This document shows, one piece after another, positions 1-5,872 of a stretch of 6,387 bases of DNA. The position numbers and the translations under genes were made by a program. The DNA comes from Clostridiales bacterium (lineage in GTDB: Bacteria; Bacillota; Clostridia; Oscillospirales; CAG-272). The notes beneath the pieces were generated by a model. The model was not told where the DNA came from. It saw only the letters and a list, made by a program, of their open reading frames with translations, and searched no databases. The stretch's first letter is position 1. The number at the start of each line of letters is the position of its first letter. Location: the NCBI GenBank assembly GCA_016280525.1, contig JAEEGW010000121.1, positions 1 to 6,387 of the forward strand, given 5' to 3'.

Positions 1-1593
1 CTGGAATATATCGTATTTCAGCTTTGACGGGTTGCCTACGTAATCCGGATTTGCGTCGGATTTGAAGTAGAACCTCATCGATTTGCAGTTGAAGCCCAAA
101 GATCCGTTTCCGTTGAGCGCCATCTCCGTATACGATGCCGAAACTCTTTCTCCGGTCGATTCAAATATCTCAAGATACGTGACTCTTCTCTGCTTCGTGC
201 CGAACGGGTCCGCCATCTGCGTGTGATAAATTCCTTTGTCCGAGCTCAGAAAATCCTCCGGCTGAATGGTCATGGCCATGAACATGGTGTCGTAGCCGAG
301 CAGTTTTTTGGAGACGAAATAAGTATTCGTTTCCACCTGCGTGCTGTCTGTACCGTTCGTGGCGTACGCTCTTATCACCCTTGCGCCTATCTGACGCGAC
401 GAACGCGGGTTGGAAGCGCCGTTCAGCGTATTGCAGAGCCTTGTAAGATCGCCCCACGGCAAACTATCGCTGTTTGCCATTCTGATGGGACCCGTATAAA
501 GCGTTCCGCCCGAACGCGGGTCGGATCCGTTTCTCGTATAATAGATCTGATAGCCGTCTTTGGTCGTAAGCGTAAGATCGAACTCGCTGCCGTAAACTCC
601 GGCGCCGTGAGAAAACTTAACGGCAGCCGCCTCTTCAACTGGAACGGGTCCGTTCAGTCTGCCGGCAAGACAGCCGGGAGCGTAATCTTCTATCTCCTCG
701 ACCGACGCGTTTTTATAGTCTACTATTATATACGCTTCGCCGGGCGCGGATCTGTACGCGGATTTGTTTTTGGATATGCCTTTTACCGCGTTTATATCGT
801 CAATATCGGTCGACGATGCTATGAAATAAGTGTACGCGCCGGATATATCCGCGGCGGATATATTGCCGTAGTTCTTTCCTTTGTCTGCTAAAACGAGCTG
901 GATCTCTTTATTGTTAAGCGTTATGTTCCAGACGTGATCGTAATGCTCGAGCAGCATTTTCTCGTTTGTGCTATCATAAGCCTCGCCGTTTTTGCCCGCG
1001 GCTTCCGCGCATCTTATAAGATACGACGTATTTGAGGGGACCGCCTCGTCCGGCAAAGCTCTTGACACGTACGCCTTGGTGTCAGCGTCGTAGCTGTAAA
1101 CCGCAAGGCCGTCGAGCTCAAGCGGGTATTCCGACGTGTTGTAAAGCTCTATAAAGCTGTATCTTACCGCGGTGTCGTTGTTTTTGCCGGTGCCGTAGAC
1201 CTGGCGGAAAATAAGATCGTACGGTGTGGCCTCGTGCACTTCCGGCTCCGTCGTTTCCTCAGGTTCGGTAATTTCCCCGGTCTCCGTAACGGTGCCTTCC
1301 TGCTTGCCGTAGTAGATCACGACGTGTTCCGGGTCGCTGACGTATCTGAAAAGTGCAACAACGTCTTTATTGTCAAGCGCTCCGTCGCCGTTTGTATCGC
1401 AGGCGATCTCGTCAACGTCGCCCGATACACCGCTCAGGTGGCGGAAAAGTGCGACGACGTCTTTGTTGTTGACATCGCCGTCTTTGTTGATATCACCTGC
1501 TTGCGGATCCACGGCGTTCACGCCGAAAAGCCCTGCCGTCACCATAACGACGCACAGCAGCACAGATATTATACTGACTATCGTTTTTTTCAT
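1..1593 (-). CDS. Secreted dockerin / lamin-tail / chitobiase-like / CotH-kinase-family protein (3' end beyond window)
   Basis: An open frame of 531 codons runs from ATG at 1593 to the left edge with no stop, so the C-terminus is missing. The start follows GGAGGG by a few bases. Residues 1-27 form a signal peptide (KK, then a hydrophobic stretch, cut near VNA). Residues 34-86 form a type I dockerin with two calcium loops (D34/N36/D38/N42/D45 and D66/N68/D70/D74/D77). Residues 97-121 are a Thr/Glu-rich linker. Residues about 124-290 resemble a lamin-tail domain (FIELYN at 147-152). Residues about 325-428 resemble the chitobiase C-terminal domain (IYYTRNGSDP at 350-359, VIRAYA at 406-411). From about 434 the pattern is that of CotH-kinase proteins (DFLSSDKGIY at 447-456, KSMRFYFKS at 504-512); the catalytic core would lie outside the window. 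Dockerins bind cohesins, so extracellular attachment is inferred; substrate and kinase activity are unknown. Confidence 0.88.
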   Translation of the reverse strand, partial: MKKTIVSIISVLLCVVMVTAGLFGVNAVDPQAGDINKDGDVNNKDVVALFRHLSGVSGDVDEIACDTNGDGALDNKDVVALFRYVSDPEHVVIYYGKQEGTVTETGEITEPEETTEPEVHEATPYDLIFRQVYGTGKNNDTAVRYSFIELYNTSEYPLELDGLAVYSYDADTKAYVSRALPDEAVPSNTSYLIRCAEAAGKNGEAYDSTNEKMLLEHYDHVWNITLNNKEIQLVLADKGKNYGNISAADISGAYTYFIASSTDIDDINAVKGISKNKSAYRSAPGEAYIIVDYKNASVEEIEDYAPGCLAGRLNGPVPVEEAAAVKFSHGAGVYGSEFDLTLTTKDGYQIYYTRNGSDPRSGGTLYTGPIRMANSDSLPWGDLTRLCNTLNGASNPRSSRQIGARVIRAYATNGTDSTQVETNTYFVSKKLLGYDTMFMAMTIQPEDFLSSDKGIYHTQMADPFGTKQRRVTYLEIFESTGERVSASYTEMALNGNGSLGFNCKSMRFYFKSDANPDYVGNPSKLKYDIFQ

Positions 1594-1618
1594 ATGCCCT
1601 CCGTGAAAAATATGTAAC

Positions 1619-1647
1619 TTTATTTACGTTGTTCTCGCTATGCTCAA
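1619..1647 (-). promoter_or_regulatory. Weak candidate sigma-A promoter for the dockerin-CotH gene
   Basis: On the minus strand TTGAGC (1642-1647) and AATAAA (1619-1624) are separated by 17 bases. Each matches four of six bases of the TTGACA and TATAAT consensus. The -10 box overlaps the comF stop codon, and transcription would begin shortly before the GGAGGG ribosome site of the dockerin gene. Such matches are common by chance in A/T-rich stretches, so this is only a hypothesis. It would let the secreted protein be expressed apart from the metK operon. Confidence 0.25.
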
Positions 1648-2334
1648 TACCGAAAAGCTTTTTGCGCCGTTTGCCTTGCACAGCGCCGCGGAAACGACCG
1701 ACGTCGCCGCCGTTGTGACCACGTCGTCAATAAAAATAACGCGTTTGCCTCTGATCCCGTTTTTATATTTATCCGGGATATAATAGCTGTGCGCGGCGTT
1801 CGGTCCGCGTTCCTTTGCGGTAAGCGTTTTCTGTTCCGCTCCGCGCTTATGCTTTATACCGTCGAACACCGGTATACCGGTCAGTTCCGACACTTTTCTG
1901 CAGATCTGCGCCGCGTGATCCTTGCCGTATTTTTTAATTGATTTTGCACTTCTCTGCGGATATACAAGGACTGAATCGTTATCTATTTTATTATATTTTA
2001 TAACTGCGGCGGCAAGCTCTTTTGCCATAAGATCGTCAAGCGCCGCGTTTCTTTCGGTTTTGACTTTATGTATGAGCTTTTTTACGTTTTCACTGTCGTA
2101 GAATACAAGCGATCTGAAGCTGTCCGCGGTGCGGTTTTTGTTGTATTTAGGCATACAGGAACAATGCCGGGGATCGCGCCGGCAGCCCGGACACAAAGCC
2201 TGCTTTTCCTGCTCCCATACGGCTCTGCATCTGTCACAGAAGCAGCGTTTGTCTTTTTCCGCATCCATAAGCTCGCCGCAGAGACTGCAGCGCGGCGGGA
2301 AAAGAAGCTCAAGCAGATAATTTATAACTCCCAT
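1624..2334 (-). CDS. comF: ComF family protein (competence-associated phosphoribosyltransferase-like)
   Basis: The product is 236 residues, the usual size for ComF/ComFC. The N-terminus carries a cysteine-rich zinc-ribbon-like part (C16, C19, C31, C33, C36, C48, C51, C58, C60). The C-terminal half is a type I phosphoribosyltransferase fold with the PRPP-loop motif FIDDVVTTAATS at 201-212 and the family pattern Q168-KTL-x3-ER-x2-N at 168-179. ComF proteins are cytoplasmic and are linked to handling of incoming single-stranded DNA during natural transformation; their enzyme activity is not well defined. The start ATG overlaps the recD2 stop (TAATG) and no Shine-Dalgarno sequence precedes it, which implies translational coupling. 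Two motifs deviate: the loop reads TTAAT where TTGAT is usual, and the usual RGFNQ segment is replaced by KYGKDHAAQ around 135-143. No comFA helicase gene adjoins it. Confidence 0.93.
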   Translation of the reverse strand: MGVINYLLELLFPPRCSLCGELMDAEKDKRCFCDRCRAVWEQEKQALCPGCRRDPRHCSCMPKYNKNRTADSFRSLVFYDSENVKKLIHKVKTERNAALDDLMAKELAAAVIKYNKIDNDSVLVYPQRSAKSIKKYGKDHAAQICRKVSELTGIPVFDGIKHKRGAEQKTLTAKERGPNAAHSYYIPDKYKNGIRGKRVIFIDDVVTTAATSVVSAALCKANGAKSFSVLSIARTT

Positions 2335-4547
2335 TACGAAAAATCAGATAATTGCTCGCGCAAAGACGTATAACGCAGCGTATGCCTGTCGTTATCCACC
2401 ATATCGTTTACCGCCTGCTCGTCGCCCACTATTATCACCATCTGCTGAGCGCGCGTCACCGCGGTGTAAAGCAGATTGCGCGTGAGCAAACGCTTGCTGA
2501 AATGGAACGCCGGGATTATAACGGTCTTGTATTCGCTGCCCTGGCTCTTATGCACCGTTATGGCGTAAGCGTGTTCAAGCTCGTCTAACAGCGAATAATC
2601 GTATTCGGTTATCCTGCCGTCAAAGTCTATGACGAGCTCCTCCGCCATATTGTCGACTTTTATAATTTTTCCTATATCGCCGTTGAAGATGCCGGCGCCT
2701 TCAACTCCGTCCTTTATCCAAAGTATGTCGTAGTTGTTCTTCGTCTGCATGACTTTATCCCCCTGCCGGAAGATGACGCCGCGCGCTTTTTTCTCTTTCT
2801 TTTCAAACGCGGGCGGATTGAGCGCCGCCTGAAGTCTGACGTTCAGCGCCTCAACGCCGCAGCAGCTCATGCGCGTGGGCGTTATTATCTGCAGATTTTC
2901 AAGTATTTCAGGGCCGAAAGTCTTAGGCAGTCTGACTTTGCACAGCTGCGTTATCGTCTCCGCCGTCTCTTCGTCCGTCTGGCGCGGCAAAAAGAAGAAA
3001 TCGTTGTTTTTGGTATGCAGATCCGGGTATCTGCCCTCGTTTATATCGTGGGCGTTGGTGACTATGAGGCTCTGTTCAGCCTGCCTGAATATCTCCTTTA
3101 AATGGACCGTGTTCACGGTATCGGACGCTATTATATCGGCCAATACGTTGCCCGCGCCGACAGACGGCAACTGATCCGCGTCGCCTATGAGCATAAGCTT
3201 TGCGCCCGGTTTCAGCGCGTCAAGCAAGGCGGACATCAAAAGAACGTCTATCATTGACGATTCGTCTATTATCACGACGTCCTCGGTCAATAGATTCGTA
3301 CGGCAGCGGATGAACTGCTGCTGTTCGCCGTCCGTGTAAGTCACCTCAAGCAGGCGGTGTATGGTCTTCGCCTCCTCGGACGTGGCTTCGGAAATGCGCT
3401 TTGCGGCTCTGCCCGTGGGCGCGGCAAGCGCGTACCTCATGCCGAGGCGCGATATTATTTTTACAACGGCACGTATGACGGTCGTTTTACCCGTTCCGGG
3501 ACCGCCGGTAAGCACCATTACGCCGCTGTTAACGGCTTTTATAATAGCCTTGCGCTGCATGGGAGCGTATTTTATATCCTCTTCCATTTCGCACAGGTCT
3601 ATGGCACGGTTAAGATTTTTTTCGTCGGCTATAATATTTGAATTTTCAAGCAGGCGCAGTTTACTGCATATATACTGCTCCGCGTCGTAATATTTTTTTA
3701 AGAAAATGCAAGGCCTGCCGTCGTATTTTTTCTCGGTGCAGACGCCGGCCTTTACAAGATCGACTACGGCGTCGCCCACTTTTTCGGGCGAAGCGCCGAG
3801 CAGCGCGACGGTGGCTTTTATAAGCTTGTCAAGCGGCAGATACGTGTGTCCGTTCTGGTTTGCGTTGTGGTTCAACACGTATTTCACGCCGGCGAAAAGA
3901 CGCTGGCGGCTGTCCGGCGCGTGACCCATTGCCTGCGCCGCGTTGTCAGCCTTTTCAAAGCTGACGCCGAAGCTGTCCTCGCATAAGATATACGGGTCGC
4001 TCCTTATTATCTCCGTCGCGGACGTGCCCCATTTTTTGAAAGCTCTTACGGACACGGACGGCGAGAAAAAGTCACGGCAGAAAAGCATGACGTTGCGCAG
4101 GCCGTGCTGTTCTCTGAACTGCTCTCCGATCTTCTCCGCGCGCGCCTCGGATATGCCGTGTATGTCGGACAGCCACTCCGGGTTGTTTTCTATAACGTCA
4201 AACGTCTGCGGACCGAACTTTGTGACTATTTTTTTAGCCATGGCGGGACCGACGCCCTTTATGGTGCCGGAGGAAAGATATTTTATCATCATATCCTCGG
4301 ACTGCGGCAGCTGTTTTTCGTACGACTGCACGCGGAACTGCCTGCCGTATTTCGGGCTGTTCACAAAATCGCCGTACGCGGCTATGACCTCGCCCTCGGA
4401 GATATACGGCAGCGTGCCGAAAATCGTCTCGAATTCCGCCTCGCCCACTTCTATTTCAACGACGGCGTATCCGTTTTCTTTATTCTGATAAACTATGCGT
4501 TCAACAACGCCGGTGAGTTTTTCAAGCTCTTTTTCGTTTTCCGTCAT
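2334..4547 (-). CDS. recD2: RecD2 family SF1B 5'-3' DNA helicase
   Basis: The 737-residue product matches the usual length of RecD2 (RecD without RecBC). Residues about 10-80 form an OB-like N-terminal domain. Residues about 90-145 hold helix-hairpin-helix segments (IKGVG at 96-100, DIHGIS at 128-133). The helicase core starts near 328 and its motifs look intact: Walker A GGPGTGKTT (348-356), Walker B IIDESS (426-431), motif III GDADQLPSVGAG (455-466), FRQA with R488, YAITVHKSQGSEY (661-673), and the arginine-finger motif LLYTAVTRAQ (692-701, R699). RecD2 enzymes unwind DNA 5' to 3' using ATP and act in recombination, repair and replication-fork upkeep in Bacillota. The start ATG overlaps the metK stop (ATGA) and is preceded by AAGGA, so it is both coupled and has its own ribosome site. 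The one-base overlap with comF continues the same operon. Confidence 0.97.
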   Translation of the reverse strand: MTENEKELEKLTGVVERIVYQNKENGYAVVEIEVGEAEFETIFGTLPYISEGEVIAAYGDFVNSPKYGRQFRVQSYEKQLPQSEDMMIKYLSSGTIKGVGPAMAKKIVTKFGPQTFDVIENNPEWLSDIHGISEARAEKIGEQFREQHGLRNVMLFCRDFFSPSVSVRAFKKWGTSATEIIRSDPYILCEDSFGVSFEKADNAAQAMGHAPDSRQRLFAGVKYVLNHNANQNGHTYLPLDKLIKATVALLGASPEKVGDAVVDLVKAGVCTEKKYDGRPCIFLKKYYDAEQYICSKLRLLENSNIIADEKNLNRAIDLCEMEEDIKYAPMQRKAIIKAVNSGVMVLTGGPGTGKTTVIRAVVKIISRLGMRYALAAPTGRAAKRISEATSEEAKTIHRLLEVTYTDGEQQQFIRCRTNLLTEDVVIIDESSMIDVLLMSALLDALKPGAKLMLIGDADQLPSVGAGNVLADIIASDTVNTVHLKEIFRQAEQSLIVTNAHDINEGRYPDLHTKNNDFFFLPRQTDEETAETITQLCKVRLPKTFGPEILENLQIITPTRMSCCGVEALNVRLQAALNPPAFEKKEKKARGVIFRQGDKVMQTKNNYDILWIKDGVEGAGIFNGDIGKIIKVDNMAEELVIDFDGRITEYDYSLLDELEHAYAITVHKSQGSEYKTVIIPAFHFSKRLLTRNLLYTAVTRAQQMVIIVGDEQAVNDMVDNDRHTLRYTSLREQLSDFS

Positions 4548-5719
4548 TTCAGTCCTTCAAACAAAGGCAATAGATCAAGCTTCTCCCACGGCACGTCTAT
4601 ATCCTCGCGCCCCATGTGACCGTAAGATGCGGTCTTTGCGTAGATCGGGCGGCGCAGATCGAAATGATTGATTATAGCCGCGGGACGCAGGTCTACTTTC
4701 TCGTTTACGGTTTTATATATCTTATCGTAGTCAACCGTTTCTGTCCCGTACGTGTTTACCAAAACGGAAACGGGGTGCGCGACACCTATGGCGTACGCGA
4801 TCTGTATCTCGCATTTGCGGCAAAGGCCGGCGGCAACTATGTTTTTCGCCACCCATCTCGCCGCGTAAGCCGCGGATCTGTCCACTTTCGTCGGGTCCTT
4901 ACCGGAGAACGCGCCGCCGCCGTGACGGGCGTAGCCGCCGTACGTGTCGACAATTATTTTTCTGCCGGTAAGTCCGGAGTCGCCGTTAGGTCCGCCGACA
5001 ACGAAACGGCCGGTGGGGTTGACGAATATTTTCGTATCCTCGTCAAGCAGGTCTTCCGGTATGACTTCTTTTATAACGTATTTGATTATGTCCGCTCTTA
5101 TGCGTTCAAGCGCCGCGCTCTCGTCGTGCTGGGTGGAGACGACTACGGTATCTACTCTTACGGGTTTGTCGTCCTCGTATTCAACGGTGACCTGCGTTTT
5201 TCCGTCCGGGCGCAGATACGGCACGGTCTTGTTTTTTCTAACCTCCGCAAGCTTCTTTGAGAGCTTGTGCGCAAGCGAGATAGGAAGCGGCATAAGCTCC
5301 GGCGTCTCGTCGCACGCAAAACCGAAAACCATGCCCTGATCTCCGGCGCCTGTGTCAAGTTCGTCCGTCAGCTCGCCACGCTTTGCTTCAAGCGCGCGGT
5401 CAACGCCCATGGCGATGTCCGGCGACTGCTCGTGTATGCAGGATATGACGGCGCACGTATCGCAGTCAAAGCCGTATTTTGCGCGGTCGTACCCTATTTC
5501 TCTTATTTTCTCACGGACCACGTGCTGTATGTCTACGTACGCGGACGTCGTTATCTCGCCCATTACCATAACGAGACCCGTGGTACAGCAGCACTCGCAG
5601 GCTACGCGCGAAGCGGGGTCCGCAAGAAGCAGCTCGTCAAGTATGGCGTCGGATATCTGGTCGCAGATCTTGTCCGGATGTCCTTCTGTTACCGATTCAG
5701 ATGTAAAAAGTCTTTTCAT
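4544..5719 (-). CDS. metK: S-adenosylmethionine synthetase (methionine adenosyltransferase)
   Basis: The 391-residue product has the normal length for MetK, which makes S-adenosylmethionine from methionine and ATP in the cytoplasm. Visible signatures are GHPDK (13-17, with H14 and D16), the first family signature GAGDQGMVFGFA (124-135), GRKIIVDTYGG (252-262) and the phosphate-loop signature GGGAFSGKD (267-275), followed by K278, VDRS and AYAARW. The start ATG is preceded by a strong AGGAGAGG site (5726-5733) with a six-base spacer. A SAM-I riboswitch and attenuator lie in its leader, so the gene should be switched off when its own product is plentiful. The stop overlaps the recD2 start. One oddity is a run of three cysteines (CECCC at 41-45) where most family members have ETYV-like residues; the active-site residues are intact. 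Identity is certain. Confidence 0.98.
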   Translation of the reverse strand: MKRLFTSESVTEGHPDKICDQISDAILDELLLADPASRVACECCCTTGLVMVMGEITTSAYVDIQHVVREKIREIGYDRAKYGFDCDTCAVISCIHEQSPDIAMGVDRALEAKRGELTDELDTGAGDQGMVFGFACDETPELMPLPISLAHKLSKKLAEVRKNKTVPYLRPDGKTQVTVEYEDDKPVRVDTVVVSTQHDESAALERIRADIIKYVIKEVIPEDLLDEDTKIFVNPTGRFVVGGPNGDSGLTGRKIIVDTYGGYARHGGGAFSGKDPTKVDRSAAYAARWVAKNIVAAGLCRKCEIQIAYAIGVAHPVSVLVNTYGTETVDYDKIYKTVNEKVDLRPAAIINHFDLRRPIYAKTASYGHMGREDIDVPWEKLDLLPLFEGLK

Positions 5720-5725
5720 TTTTGT

Positions 5726-5733
5726 CCTCTCCT
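5726..5733 (-). promoter_or_regulatory. Ribosome binding site of metK
   Basis: The minus strand reads AGGAGAGG, followed by ACAAAA and the ATG at 5719-5717. It lies just downstream of the attenuator hairpin and is not part of that stem. This fits control at transcription termination rather than by hiding the ribosome site, and it fixes the metK start. Confidence 0.8.
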
Positions 5734-5737
5734 ATGT

Positions 5738-5765
5738 AAAAATTCGCTCTGCTGCGAGCGAATTT
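5738..5765 (-). terminator. Intrinsic terminator of the SAM riboswitch expression platform
   Basis: The minus strand holds a perfect ten-base-pair hairpin: AAATTCGCTC (5765-5756), loop GCAGCA (5755-5750), GAGCGAATTT (5749-5740). It is followed by two more T, giving a run of five T of which three are paired. It sits between the riboswitch aptamer and the metK ribosome site, where the attenuator of an S-box leader is expected. The short U-tract suggests it may be leaky. It should form when SAM is bound and stop transcription before metK. Confidence 0.85.
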
Positions 5766-5785
5766 CAAATATTTTACGAAACTCA
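5759..5785 (-). promoter_or_regulatory. Predicted antiterminator stem of the SAM riboswitch
   Basis: GAGTTTC (5784-5778) can pair with GAAATTC (5766-5760), with one G-T wobble and a possible further wobble pair T5785-G5759. The first strand shares bases 5781-5784 with the 3' side of aptamer helix P1. The second strand shares bases with the 5' side of the terminator. The two folds therefore exclude each other: without SAM the antiterminator forms and metK is read; with SAM helix P1 holds the first strand and the terminator forms. The pairing was worked out by hand. Confidence 0.65.
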
Positions 5786-5865
5786 TCTCGCGGAATTGGC
5801 ACCTTGAATATCATTTAGGTTGCCGCAGGTTCACAAGGCCGGTCCTTCCCCTGCTCTTGATGGGT
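5781..5865 (-). promoter_or_regulatory. SAM-I riboswitch (S-box) aptamer upstream of metK
   Basis: The minus strand shows the S-box core blocks in order: ATCAAGAG at 5861-5854, a GGGGAAGGACCGGCC segment (kink-turn and pseudoknot loop region), GTGAACC, GCGGCAACC, AAGGTGCCAATTCC, and GAGATGAGT at the 3' end. P1 pairs ACCCATC (5865-5859) with GATGAGT (5787-5781), with one C-A mismatch. P2 pairs GCAGG with CCTGC, the P2b stem pairs AAGG with CCTT, P3 pairs ACCT with AGGT, and P4 is a short TTC-CGC-GAG hairpin. S-box RNAs bind S-adenosylmethionine and repress methionine and SAM genes in Bacillota; metK is a classic target. The aptamer starts eight bases after the stop codon of the upstream membrane protein gene, so the promoter is either inside that gene or further upstream. 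Confidence 0.94.
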
Positions 5866-5872
5866 ATATGTA

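Noticed and set aside
223..891. 222-codon plus-strand open frame
   Set aside because: It is antisense to the dockerin-CotH gene, which shows clear domains in the minus frame. The plus-strand product is rich in Arg, Val and Tyr, shows no family motif, and has no good ribosome site. It is a shadow of codon bias.
1333..1494. A DNA-level tandem repeat or mobile element in the dockerin region
   Set aside because: The similarity comes from the two-fold repeat that is normal for dockerin domains. The two copies differ at many synonymous sites, and no inverted repeats flank them.
1594..1623. A terminator between comF and the dockerin gene
   Set aside because: The 30-base gap has a short run of T before the ribosome site but no stem of any length, so no terminator is called.
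4104..5260. Long plus-strand open frames of 171 and 214 codons (4104-4619 and 4616-5260)
   Set aside because: They are antisense to recD2 and metK, whose motifs are unmistakable. The translated products have no recognisable domain and overlap each other only by chance.
5267..5818. Plus-strand open frame of 183 codons reaching into the metK leader
   Set aside because: It is antisense to the metK start, the attenuator and part of the riboswitch. Its sequence is low-information and resembles no known family.
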